Positions 34,971 through 43,043 of a DNA stretch of 64,000 bases are shown here, one piece after another (the first letter of the stretch is position 1; each line of letters opens with the position of its first letter). The stretch comes from an uncultured Faecalibacterium sp. (GTDB lineage: Bacteria > Bacillota > Clostridia > Oscillospirales > Ruminococcaceae). The notes beneath the pieces were generated by a model. The model was not told the DNA's origin. It made no database searches and saw nothing but the letters and a program-made list of their open reading frames with translations. A program made the translations under genes and the position numbers. The stretch lies in the NCBI GenBank assembly GCA_934503275.1, contig CAKSVD010000007.1, positions 27,175 through 91,174 on the forward strand, written 5' to 3'.

Positions 34971-35299
34971 GTGGATTCGAACAGCAGCGGAGCCGACCGC
35001 CGCCTGCGGCGGAAGCAGGGAGGCGAGGCTGGGGTAGCGCTCCGCTTTTTCAAAGCCCTGCCAAGGGGCTGCGGAAAAAGCGGCAAGCGCAACTCGTAAG
35101 ACCCGCCGAATAGTCCGGCGGGGAAAAAAGCCCCTGTGCAACAGCGACGACCGCTGCCAGCGGCAGAAACAGGGAGGAACTGTTGGGGCTGCGGCCAGCA
35201 GGATGCGCGTGCCGCCCAAGGCACGATGCAGCCGCTGGGAGCCGCGACCCGGGTTCCTTTTCTGCGCGGCTCGCGCAATCCACCCGCGCCCACCAAAAA
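34971..35299 (+). repeat. tRNA-end module 2 (expanded)
   Basis: Same plan as module 1 but longer: inverted T-arm fragment 34971-34986; insert 34987-35099 with a GC-rich palindromic core (CCGCCGCCTGCGGCGG); shared block 35100-35136; insert 35137-35262 related to the cca insertion; shared block 35263-35299 with the tRNA end at 35277-35292. A terminator (about 35297-35334) follows. No gene is supported in 34812-35373. Confidence 0.8.
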
Positions 35300-35373
35300 A
35301 CCGCAACGTATCAAAATACGCTGCGGTTTTGTTTTACGATATTTTGCCTTGCTGTTTTTGTTTCGCCCTCCCG

Positions 35374-36456
35374 TCAGAGCAGTTGTGCTAGGATGCTGTT
35401 TTGAACAATAAGCCCGGCGGGGGTCAGGGCGAGGGTGCGGCCGTCGAAGGTGGCATACCCGGCACGGACGCAGTTTTGCACAAAGGCCAGCTGCGCGGTG
35501 GAAAACTGCTTGCCGTACAGGGCTTTGTAGGCTTCGAGGTCAAGCCCTTTGCGCAGCCGCAGCTGTAAGATCAGGTAGTCCTCTGCGCCGCAGCTGCCGT
35601 CCATAATAGGCGCGGCGGCGTCCTGCAGAAAGGCGGCGGTATCCGGCGCGTAGCAGAAACGCTTGCCGCCCATGCAGGAGTGCGCCGCAGGGCCAAGGCC
35701 CAGATAGTCGCCGCAGTCCCAGTAGATGAGGTTGTGCTTCCCCTCGTAGCCCAGCTTTGCAAAGTTGGAGATCTCGTATTGGCGGTAGCCGTGGTGCTCC
35801 AGCTGCTCCACGGCGTAAAGGTAGAAATCGGCGGCTTCATCGCCGGTGGGCAGACCCTCCGGCGGGTGTTTGCCGAAGGCAGAGTCCGGCTCTATCTTTA
35901 AAAGGTAGGCCGAGATATGGGTGGCACCGCCCTTTTCGATCAGTTCCAGTGTCTCGTCAAACTCGGCCTGCGTATAATGGGGCAGCGCCAGCATGATATC
36001 GCCGCTGATGTTCTCGAACCCGGCGCGCCGGGCGGCGGCAAAGGCTGCCCGCGCCTGCTTGGCGCTGTGGGGACGGCCAAGGGTGCGCAGCTGGGTGTCC
36101 CGGGCAGACTGCACCCCGAAGGAGATGCGGTTTACCCCCGCTGCCCGGAAGCCCCGCAGGCTTTCCTCGGTGATGGTCTCGGGGTTTGCCTCCAGGGTGA
36201 TCTCTGCACCGGGCACGGGCTCTGCTGCTCGGATGAGCCGCTCTGCCTGCGCCGGGGTGAGCAGGCTGGGCGTGCCGCCGCCGAAATAAACGGTATCCGG
36301 CCGCAATGGCGCATCTGGCGCAAAGCGGTGCAACTCCCGCAGCAGCGCGTCCACATAGGCCTCCGGTACGCCCCGCTCCCCGGGATGGGAATAAAAATCG
36401 CAGTACCGGCATTTGGAAAAACAGTAGGGAATATGCAGATAAAGTCCAAGGGACAT
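35374..36456 (-). CDS. hemW: Radical SAM heme chaperone HemW
   Basis: 360 residues. Cluster motif CFSKCRYC (C12, C16, C19), then FGGGTPSLL, the EANPET segment, ISFGVQS, and a C-terminal HemN-like domain. HemW delivers heme to respiratory proteins; older annotation as oxygen-independent coproporphyrinogen oxidase does not fit because the extra cysteine of true HemN after the CxxxCxxC is absent. It is immediately beside the islet's right end, which lies 75 bases past its stop. Confidence 0.9.
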   Translation of the reverse strand: MSLGLYLHIPYCFSKCRYCDFYSHPGERGVPEAYVDALLRELHRFAPDAPLRPDTVYFGGGTPSLLTPAQAERLIRAAEPVPGAEITLEANPETITEESLRGFRAAGVNRISFGVQSARDTQLRTLGRPHSAKQARAAFAAARRAGFENISGDIMLALPHYTQAEFDETLELIEKGGATHISAYLLKIEPDSAFGKHPPEGLPTGDEAADFYLYAVEQLEHHGYRQYEISNFAKLGYEGKHNLIYWDCGDYLGLGPAAHSCMGGKRFCYAPDTAAFLQDAAAPIMDGSCGAEDYLILQLRLRKGLDLEAYKALYGKQFSTAQLAFVQNCVRAGYATFDGRTLALTPAGLIVQNSILAQLL

Positions 36457-36565
36457 ACAATATCACAGCCTTTTTCATGAAACGTTCATTTCTATGCAGT
36501 ATACTATATTCTGTAGACCGGAGCAAGAGAGAAATGCTCCGGCAGAATAGACTGGAGGAACCCAG

Positions 36566-37270
36566 ATGAGTTACAATAATTACAACCGTGGCTATGCAGA
36601 GCCTACAATGACCTCGGCTGATTATATGACCCGCACCTACCGCTGGATGGCGCTGGGACTGCTGATCACCTTTGCGGCGGCGTTTGTCACCGCCACCACC
36701 CCGCTGTTCTATGTGGTCAATTCGCTGTATCTGCTGTTCACCCTTGCCGAGCTGGCGCTGGTGTTCGTGCTGAGCGCCCGGGTGCAGAATATGTCCGTGG
36801 GCGCGGCAAGAGGGGTGTTCTTAGGCTATGCCCTGCTCAACGGCATGGTGCTGAGTTATTATTTCCTTGCCTTTGATCTGGGTACGCTGGTGCTGGCCTT
36901 CCTTGCCACCTCGTTGTATTTTGGCCTGATGGCAGTTTACGGTACCACCACCCACAAGGACCTGTCCGGCTGGGGCCCCAAGCTGATGATGGCGCTGTTT
37001 GCGCTGGTTCTCACCGGCTTCGTCGGTGTGCTGTTTGGCATGGGATTTATGAGCACGGTGTTGTACTCCGGCATCGGTCTGGTGGTGTTCATGCTGCTGA
37101 CCGCCTACGACACCCAAAAGCTGAGCCAGATGTACTCCTACTACGCAGGGGACAGCGAACTGGCCGAAAAGGCTTCCATCTACGGCGCACTGACGTTGTA
37201 TCTGGACTTCATCAACATCTTCCTGTATGTGGTGCGTCTGCTGGGTCTGAACAGCCGCCGCCGCGACTAA
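36566..37270 (+). CDS. Bax inhibitor-1/YccA-like membrane protein
   Basis: 234 residues with seven predicted hydrophobic spans after a ~25-residue cytoplasmic start. Family features: YRWMALGLLITFAAAFV near the first span and the closing YDTQKLSQMY plus ALTLYLDFINIFLY segment. Members act as pH-sensitive calcium leak channels or FtsH partners; the role here is not known. TGGAGG precedes the start. A 3'-UTR element begins three bases after the stop. Confidence 0.9.
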   Translation: MSYNNYNRGYAEPTMTSADYMTRTYRWMALGLLITFAAAFVTATTPLFYVVNSLYLLFTLAELALVFVLSARVQNMSVGAARGVFLGYALLNGMVLSYYFLAFDLGTLVLAFLATSLYFGLMAVYGTTTHKDLSGWGPKLMMALFALVLTGFVGVLFGMGFMSTVLYSGIGLVVFMLLTAYDTQKLSQMYSYYAGDSELAEKASIYGALTLYLDFINIFLYVVRLLGLNSRRRD

Positions 37271-37273
37271 GCG

Positions 37274-37381
37274 CGGGACGATTTTGAAGGGTCATCGCTT
37301 TGCTTTGACCATGTTCAGCGGAAAGAACTTTATGATCTATAAATCAGCCAAGCCCGCGGGCTTGGCTGATTTATTTTTCGC
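37274..37381 (+). repeat. 3'-UTR hairpin element, copy H
   Basis: GGGACGATTTTGAAGG at the start. Hairpin GGTCA/TGACC replaces the usual arms, the AGCGGAAAGAA block is kept, and the terminator arm ATAAATCAGCCAAGCC is paired around a CGCG core. Ends TTTTTCG. Confidence 0.78.
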
Positions 37382-37478
37382 TGCCTTTTTATCCCCTTGC
37401 ATAAACCGCCCGCCGCTGTCCCACACTAAGCCCAGAAGATGACCCCGTACACAAAACGGACAGATGGGAGTAACAAGC

Positions 37479-38243
37479 ATGGAGCAGATCAAAAAATTTC
37501 TGCACGGCAAGGGCTTTGCCCTGCTGCTGACCGCAAGCCTGCTGGCTGCTGCGGCGGCGGGGGTGTGGGCGGTGCGTGTCCTGCGGGCAGAACTGCAAAA
37601 AAGTCTGGAGGGGTTGGACACCCCCGGCACCACCCAACAGGCCAGCCCGGAAACAGAACCGGACTGGGACGCACAGGAGGATACCATATGGCAGCAGCCC
37701 GTGACCGACGTTGCAAACAGCAAGGCAGATGTGCCGCAGCAGACGCCCTCTGGGGCGTCCTCTGGTGCGCAGTCTGGCTCTGGTTCGCTGCACGAACCCT
37801 CGGCACTGCAAGGCGCATCCTCGCCTGCCAGCAGTTCGGCGCAGCCTGCCGCCGCGCCCTCTATGCCGGGGCGCGTGCTCAACGCCTTCAGCGGTGATGA
37901 GTTGGTCTACAACAAAACGCTGGGAGACTGGCGCACCCACAACGGCGTGGACTACGCCTGCACGCAGGGCACTGCGGTAGCGGCACCCGTGGCGGGCAAG
38001 GTGGTCTCTGCCGGGGCGGAGGGCAACTGGGGCACCGTGGTGGTGTTGGAGGATGCTGCCGGCCGCTGCTGGCGGCTGTGCGGCGTGGCAGACCCTGCCG
38101 TAAAGGCCGGGGAGACCGTGACCGCCGGGCAGAAGCTGGGCACGGTGGGCACTGTCGGCTGCGAATGCGCCGAGGAGAGCCACATCCATGTGGAGGTAAA
38201 GCAGGGCGAAAACTATCTCGACCCGACAAAGCTGCCGGAGTAA
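37479..38243 (+). CDS. SpoIIQ-like M23 peptidase
   Basis: 254 residues. One N-terminal membrane span (about 11-33), a Pro/Ser/Gln-rich linker (50-130), then a LytM/M23 domain. Zinc ligands are present: H154 and D158 in DWRTHNGVD, and H235/H237 in SHIHVE. The DWRTHNGVDYA segment resembles SpoIIQ, the forespore engulfment protein. GGGAG eight bases before the ATG at 37479 decides the start. It could be a cell-wall hydrolase or a relic of sporulation; no other sporulation gene is nearby. Confidence 0.85.
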   Translation: MEQIKKFLHGKGFALLLTASLLAAAAAGVWAVRVLRAELQKSLEGLDTPGTTQQASPETEPDWDAQEDTIWQQPVTDVANSKADVPQQTPSGASSGAQSGSGSLHEPSALQGASSPASSSAQPAAAPSMPGRVLNAFSGDELVYNKTLGDWRTHNGVDYACTQGTAVAAPVAGKVVSAGAEGNWGTVVVLEDAAGRCWRLCGVADPAVKAGETVTAGQKLGTVGTVGCECAEESHIHVEVKQGENYLDPTKLPE

Positions 38244-38251
38244 GCAAACCA

Positions 38252-38284
38252 TAAAAGGGGCTGCAATAGCGGCTCCTTTTTTGC
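38252..38284. terminator. Shared terminator between M23 and MFS genes
   Basis: Stem AAAAGGGGCTGC with GCGGCTCCTTTT around AATA; T run on the plus side, A run on the minus side. Confidence 0.75.
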
Positions 38285-38288
38285 TGTG

Positions 38289-39482
38289 TCAGGTGGTACG
38301 GCGCGTTTGCAGCAGCCAGAGAACCAGCGCCGAAAGCGCCCCGGCTGCCAGCAGTACATCTGCGGGGTGTGCGGCCCAGTGCTGGAAGGCAATGCCATAG
38401 GCTGCCTGCCCGATGGGCTGGGTCAGGCAGGCCAGCACGGTGCAACAGGCGGTAGTTTTGCCCAGCTGTGCCTGCGGCACCAGCACTTGCAGCTGCGCAA
38501 AGAACCATACATTGAACAGCGCTGCCACGGCCATAAACACGGCCCCCAGCACCAGAATGCTGCCGAACTGCAGCGCTGACAACCGGAGGGCAAGACCCAG
38601 CGCGGCGCACACGCCGCTGAGCGCCAGCAAAAGAGGCGTGCCGCTGCGGATGGGATGACGGACGAAGATGGTTCCGGCCAGCACGCCGCCCAGAATGCCG
38701 CCTGCGCTCAGCACCGCCTGCACAAGACCAAGGGAGGCATCACTTTTCTGCAGGGTCTGTACCACCAGCACCGGAACACCTACGGTGAGGGCGGGGACTT
38801 CCAGCAGGTTTACAGCCGCCATGGCGGCAGCTAACCGCAGCACCGCAGCCTGCCCGGTGAGGAAGTGCGCACTTTCCCGCAGGTCGGCCCACAGAGAACG
38901 GACGGAGAGTTTTGTGTCATATGGGACATCCTGTGGGATGCGCAGACAGAACTCCATCCCGGCAGAAAGTGCAAAGCAGCAGCCGCAGAGCACCAGCAGA
39001 CCCCGGATGCCGAGGTGCTCCAGCAGAACAGCACCCAGCAGGGGACCGAGAAGTTCGTCCACGGTATCCACCAGTTGGATGACTGCGTTGCCGCGCAGCA
39101 GCTGGGTGCCGTTCAGCAGCAGAGGCAGGCAGGCGCGTACCACGGGCTGGTAAAGCCCCTGAATGGCGTACAGACTGCCCAGCACTGTCAGGACCAGCGG
39201 AAGCAGGGGCAGATGCGGCAGTCCGGCAGCGGCTGCAGCCGCAATACCGGTGGTCACCAGATCCAGCAGTGCCATCAGGCGGGCTTTACGGCAGCGGTCT
39301 GCCAGCGCGCCGCCGGTCAGCATTCCGGCAAGGGCGGGCAGCATGGCCAGAGCGGTGATGCCGCCGTACAGTGCGGCAGAACCAGTCTGCCGCAGCAGAT
39401 ACAGCGGCAGCGCAAACCGCAGGGCGGCATTGCCGAACAGGGAGACGATCTGTCCGAGGACGATAAGGATAAAAGCGTTCAT
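38289..39482 (-). CDS. MFS transporter
   Basis: 397 residues with about twelve hydrophobic spans. The N-terminal half has GGITALAMLPALAGMLTGGALADR, the loop 2-3 motif for a drug-type exporter. AGGAGG is upstream. A TetR-type gene lies upstream on the same strand, and a TACAGAC/GTCTGTA palindrome lies over the MFS promoter, so it is probably an efflux pump induced by its substrate. Substrate unknown. Confidence 0.88.
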   Translation of the reverse strand: MNAFILIVLGQIVSLFGNAALRFALPLYLLRQTGSAALYGGITALAMLPALAGMLTGGALADRCRKARLMALLDLVTTGIAAAAAAGLPHLPLLPLVLTVLGSLYAIQGLYQPVVRACLPLLLNGTQLLRGNAVIQLVDTVDELLGPLLGAVLLEHLGIRGLLVLCGCCFALSAGMEFCLRIPQDVPYDTKLSVRSLWADLRESAHFLTGQAAVLRLAAAMAAVNLLEVPALTVGVPVLVVQTLQKSDASLGLVQAVLSAGGILGGVLAGTIFVRHPIRSGTPLLLALSGVCAALGLALRLSALQFGSILVLGAVFMAVAALFNVWFFAQLQVLVPQAQLGKTTACCTVLACLTQPIGQAAYGIAFQHWAAHPADVLLAAGALSALVLWLLQTRRTT

Positions 39483-39504
39483 GGAAACCTCCTGCTTTTT
39501 TATT

Positions 39505-39523
39505 TACAGACTGTTGGTCTGTA
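39505..39523. promoter_or_regulatory. TetR operator upstream of the MFS gene
   Basis: Perfect inverted repeat TACAGAC-TGTTG-GTCTGTA, directly ahead of the MFS start. The same site, one base changed, precedes the regulator gene. Confidence 0.75.
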
Positions 39524-39563
39524 TTTACATACAAAAAAAGGCGGAGCGTTCCGCCCGGGAAAT

Positions 39564-40208
39564 TCAGTCTTTGACCGGTGTGCACAGCTGCACCAGCTGT
39601 TCGGCCTGTGCATCCGTCAAAAGATCCAGCCCAAGTGCATGGGTCATTTGCTGAAACACGACGTTCCGCGCCCGCTGCTCGGTTGGTGTGGTGGGGCGCG
39701 TCTGGGGAGAAAGCCAGATGTCTGCCAGCACGAACAGCGCTTCGGCCAGCGCATTGGCATCGGCGGTGTGGATGGAGCCGTCCGCCATGCCTTGCCGGAT
39801 CATGGGTGCAATGCACTCCGGGGCCAGATGCGCTTCAATGTTGGTCAGCTCCATGGCAAGGAACTGCGGGTTGCTGCACAGGTGCGGCAAAGTCTGCGCG
39901 ATCTGCTGCTGCCGCTGCCCGGCAAAGGAAGCTGCAAACACCGCCTGCAGCTTCTGCAGCCCGGTCAGGGCCGGGTCGTCCCGGATATGGCGCAGCGGCT
40001 CCCACATCTGGTCGCCCAAACGGTCGCCGACGCGCTGCGCGATCTCCTCCTTGGAGCGGAAGTGATGGTACACCGCCCCTTTGGAAAGCTTTGTGGCATC
40101 AATGATGTCCTGCAGGGTGGTATTCTGGTAGCCCTTCTGGATGAAGAGCAGGGCGGCGGCGTCCAGGATCTTTTCAACGGTCTGTTCCGGGTATTTGTTA
40201 CGCGGCAT
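39564..40208 (-). CDS. TetR-family regulator
   Basis: 214 residues. N-terminal TetR HTH (about 10-56: ILDAAALLFIQKGYQNTTLQ, DIIDATKLSKGAVYHHF) and a helical ligand domain. The ATG at 40208 follows AAAAAAGGAG; an upstream in-frame extension crosses the promoter and is rejected. A promoter TTGACA (40271-40276, minus strand), 17 bases, TATTCT (40248-40253), is followed at once by an operator, showing autorepression. Confidence 0.9.
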   Translation of the reverse strand: MPRNKYPEQTVEKILDAAALLFIQKGYQNTTLQDIIDATKLSKGAVYHHFRSKEEIAQRVGDRLGDQMWEPLRHIRDDPALTGLQKLQAVFAASFAGQRQQQIAQTLPHLCSNPQFLAMELTNIEAHLAPECIAPMIRQGMADGSIHTADANALAEALFVLADIWLSPQTRPTTPTEQRARNVVFQQMTHALGLDLLTDAQAEQLVQLCTPVKD

Positions 40209-40225
40209 GGCGGATGCTCCTTTTT

Positions 40226-40244
40226 TACAAACTAACGGTCTGTA
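40226..40244. promoter_or_regulatory. TetR operator upstream of its own gene
   Basis: TACAAAC-TAACG-GTCTGTA, same half-sites and five-base spacer as the MFS site, just downstream of the regulator's -10 box. Confidence 0.75.
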
Positions 40245-40387
40245 AAAAGAATACAGCAGCCCGGCGGCTTTGTCAAGAGGGGGGAAAACCGAAAATCCAT
40301 TCATTTCCTGCGGCGCTGCATTGCTTTTGCGCGGGGTTTCTGGTATGATACAATAGAGTTAAAAGGCGATTTTGGGAGGATGGACAG

Positions 40388-41680
40388 ATGGCAAGGGTTT
40401 TGATCGTGGGAGCCGGGGCAGCCGGACTGATGGCGGCGGGCGCCGCCGTGCGGCAGGGACATCAGGTAACGGTGCTGGAGCATACCGAAAAGCCCGGGCA
40501 GAAGATCCTTGTCACCGGCAAGGGACGCTGCAACGTGACCAACGACTGCCCGGCAGAGGAGTTTTTGCGCCATGTGCGCACGAACCCGCGCTTTTTGTAC
40601 TCCTCGCTGGGGGCGTTCCCCCCGGCAAAGACCATGGAACTGTTCGAAGGCCTTGGCGTGGAGCTGAAGGTGGAGCGCGGCCGCCGGGTGTTCCCGGTAT
40701 CGGATAAGGCCGAGGAGATCCGGCAGGCGCTGCTGCGCTATGCGCAGGATGCCGACATCGTCTATGACGGCGCAAAAAAGCTGCTGCTGGAGGACATCGT
40801 GCCGGAGGCAGAGCCCGCCCCGGCGGCAGCGGAAAACCCGCGCCACCCCAAAAAGAAAAAGGCAGGCCCGGCGCTGCGCTGCGTGGGCGTGCGGGGCACC
40901 TTCGGCCGGGAGTACCGGGCAGACGCCGTACTGGTAGCCACCGGCGGCGTGAGTTACCCCACTACCGGCTCTACCGGCGACGGCTACAAGCTGGCGCAGC
41001 AGGCGGGACACACCCTTGTGGAGCCGGTGCCCAGTCTGGTCAGCCTTGTCAGCCGGGACCCGGACTGCAAAAAGATGATGGGTCTGGCGCTGAAAAACGT
41101 CACCCTGACCCTGCTGGAGGACGGCAAGGCCATCTTTGACGAGCAGGGTGAGATGCTGTTTACCCACTTTGGCATCAGCGGGCCGCTGACCCTGAGCGCG
41201 TCCAGCCATCTGGGGGACATGAAAAAGCACAGGTACATCGCGGAGATCGATTTGAAGCCCGCCCTGAGCGAGGAGCAGCTGTACGACCGCATCACCCGGG
41301 ACTTTGCCCTGCTGGCAAACCACGCGGCGCAGGGTGCGCTGGTCAAGCTGCTGCCGGCCAGTATGCAGCCGGTGATGGTGGCGCGCTGGGGCATCGACCC
41401 CGCCACCAAGGCAAACCAGATCACCCGGGAGCAGAAGCGGGAACTGGTGCAGCTGGTCAAGCACTGGCAGGTGTCCATTGACGCCCGGGGCGACCTTGCC
41501 CACGCAGTCATCACCAGCGGCGGCGTATCGGTGCGGGAGGTAGACCCCAAGACCATGCAGAGCAAAAAGGCGCTGGGGTTGTACTTTGCGGGCGAGGTGC
41601 TGGATGTGGATGCCTACACCGGCGGCTACAATCTGCAGATCGCTTTCTGCACTGCGCAAAGCTTTGCGAATAATCTGTAA
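40388..41680 (+). CDS. NAD(P)/FAD-dependent oxidoreductase (BaiN/HI0933 family)
   Basis: 430 residues. FAD-binding GAGAAG at residues 8-13, KILVTGKGRCNVTN, GGVSYPTTGSTGDGY, FTHFGISGP and the C-terminal FAGEVLDVDAYTGGYNLQ. All belong to the HI0933-like flavoprotein family, which includes a bile-acid reductase in gut clostridia. The actual substrate is unknown, and most members are uncharacterised. GGGAGGATGG precedes the start. First gene of a likely run with cmk, plsC and ispH-rpsA. Confidence 0.9.
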   Translation: MARVLIVGAGAAGLMAAGAAVRQGHQVTVLEHTEKPGQKILVTGKGRCNVTNDCPAEEFLRHVRTNPRFLYSSLGAFPPAKTMELFEGLGVELKVERGRRVFPVSDKAEEIRQALLRYAQDADIVYDGAKKLLLEDIVPEAEPAPAAAENPRHPKKKKAGPALRCVGVRGTFGREYRADAVLVATGGVSYPTTGSTGDGYKLAQQAGHTLVEPVPSLVSLVSRDPDCKKMMGLALKNVTLTLLEDGKAIFDEQGEMLFTHFGISGPLTLSASSHLGDMKKHRYIAEIDLKPALSEEQLYDRITRDFALLANHAAQGALVKLLPASMQPVMVARWGIDPATKANQITREQKRELVQLVKHWQVSIDARGDLAHAVITSGGVSVREVDPKTMQSKKALGLYFAGEVLDVDAYTGGYNLQIAFCTAQSFANNL

Positions 41681-41735
41681 AAAACAGCGCAGTCAATTCC
41701 CTGCGTACTATTATATATAATAAGGAGAACATATC

Positions 41736-42401
41736 ATGGTATCTGTTGCAATCGATGGGCCTGCGGGCGCAGGCAAATCCACTCTGGCACGCCGTCTGGC
41801 GGCAGAACTGGGCTATATCTATGTGGACACCGGTGCAATGTACCGCGCCATCGGCCTGTACGCCTTGCGCGCGGGCAAGGACCCCAAGGACAACGCGGCG
41901 GTGGATGACCTGCTGCCGGAAATCGAACTGCGGCTGGCCTCCATTGCGGGCGAGCAGCATATTTACTTGAAGGACGAGGATGTGAGCACCGCCATCCGCA
42001 CTGAAGCCGCCGGCATGGCAGCCTCTGCCGTGGGGGCAAACCCCGCCGTGCGGGCATTTCTGCTGGACTTGCAGCGCAGCATGGCCAAAAGGCAGGATGT
42101 GCTGATGGATGGGCGGGATATCGGCACGGTGGTGCTGCCGGACGCTACGGTGAAGATCTTCCTGACTGCCAGCCCGGAGGCACGCGCCACCCGCCGCTGG
42201 AAGGAGTATCAGGCCAAGGGCATCGACACCCCCTACGAGGAAGTGCTGGCAGATGTGAAGCAGCGGGACTATCAGGACACCCACCGCGCCGCCGCCCCGC
42301 TGAAGCAGGCAGAGGACGCCGTGCTGCTGGATACTTCGGAACTGGACTTTGAGCAGAGCCTTGACGCCATGAAGCAGATCATTGCCCAAAAGATCGGCTG
42401 A
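41736..42401 (+). CDS. cmk: Cytidylate kinase
   Basis: Phosphorylates CMP and dCMP. 221 residues. P-loop GPAGAGKST at 8-16, DTGAMYRA, and DGRDIGTVVLPDA. AAGGAG lies eight bases before the start. Fifty-five bases after the flavoprotein and 27 before plsC; the cmk-plsC-ispH-rpsA order is a conserved clostridial arrangement. Confidence 0.97.
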   Translation: MVSVAIDGPAGAGKSTLARRLAAELGYIYVDTGAMYRAIGLYALRAGKDPKDNAAVDDLLPEIELRLASIAGEQHIYLKDEDVSTAIRTEAAGMAASAVGANPAVRAFLLDLQRSMAKRQDVLMDGRDIGTVVLPDATVKIFLTASPEARATRRWKEYQAKGIDTPYEEVLADVKQRDYQDTHRAAAPLKQAEDAVLLDTSELDFEQSLDAMKQIIAQKIG

Positions 42402-42428
42402 TAAAACAAACAGGACAGGAATAGAAAA

Positions 42429-43040
42429 ATGGTACTATATTATATTCTGGTGCCCCTTGCGTGGCTTGTGTGGCACATCGGCTTCCGCATCCGGGTGGAG
42501 GGACGCGAAAACCTGAAAAAGGTGCAGACAAAGGGCTGCATCCTTGCACCTACCCATGTGTCTGCCATCGACCCGGTGTTCATCGTCGTTACCCGGTGGG
42601 GCAGGCGGATGGTGGTGTTCGCCAAAAAGGAACTGTTCGAGATCAACGCCTTTCTGACGTGGTTCTTCCGCTGCTGCGGCGGCGTGTGCGTCCGCGGCAC
42701 CAAGGACGAGATGGCGGTCATCTCCCAGACAGTGGAGGCCTGCAAGCAGGGCAAGACCCTGCTCATCTTCCCGGAGGGCACCCGCGAAAAGGAGGGGAAA
42801 CTCCTGCCCCCCAAGAGCGGCCTGTTCGTCATTGCCGCCGAGGCAGGGGTGGATGTTGTGCCCTGCCGCATCCTGTACGACACCCCGGACGGCAAGATGC
42901 ACCTGTTCTGCAGGGTGCGGGTGATCTACGGTGAGCCGATGCCCGCAGCGCAGTTTGCCATGGAGGGCCGCCGGGACACCAAAAAACTCCGTGCCAACAA
43001 GCAGGCGCTGCTGGAAGCATGGGAAAAGATGGGGGCGTAA
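42429..43040 (+). CDS. plsC: 1-acyl-glycerol-3-phosphate acyltransferase
   Basis: Makes phosphatidic acid from lysophosphatidic acid at the membrane. 203 residues. Catalytic H43-x4-D48 in PTHVSAIDP and FPEGTR at 114-119. One N-terminal hydrophobic segment. Four bases separate its stop from ispH-rpsA, so the two are translationally coupled. Confidence 0.94.
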   Translation: MVLYYILVPLAWLVWHIGFRIRVEGRENLKKVQTKGCILAPTHVSAIDPVFIVVTRWGRRMVVFAKKELFEINAFLTWFFRCCGGVCVRGTKDEMAVISQTVEACKQGKTLLIFPEGTREKEGKLLPPKSGLFVIAAEAGVDVVPCRILYDTPDGKMHLFCRVRVIYGEPMPAAQFAMEGRRDTKKLRANKQALLEAWEKMGA

Positions 43041-43043
43041 GAG

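Larger units (their letters stand above)
32967..35299. mobile_element. AT-rich islet bounded by direct repeats of the tRNA-Tyr end
   Basis: The segment between the two 37-base direct repeats carries an XRE repressor and a leucine-rich-repeat lipoprotein. Both are visibly more AT-rich, with codon use unlike the flanks. No integrase, transposase or replication gene is visible, so it is either a remnant or a non-autonomous element moved by an enzyme encoded elsewhere. Confidence 0.65.

Noticed and set aside
34872..35099. 75-residue open frame after the lipoprotein gene
   Set aside because: It crosses a terminator and module repeats and has no ribosome-binding site.
34971..35299. Second tRNA gene in module 2
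   Set aside because: Only T-arm and acceptor fragments are present, in mixed orientation; no anticodon arm or full cloverleaf.
32967..35299. Complete integrative element
   Set aside because: No integrase, excisionase or relaxase frame is present; called an islet or remnant only.
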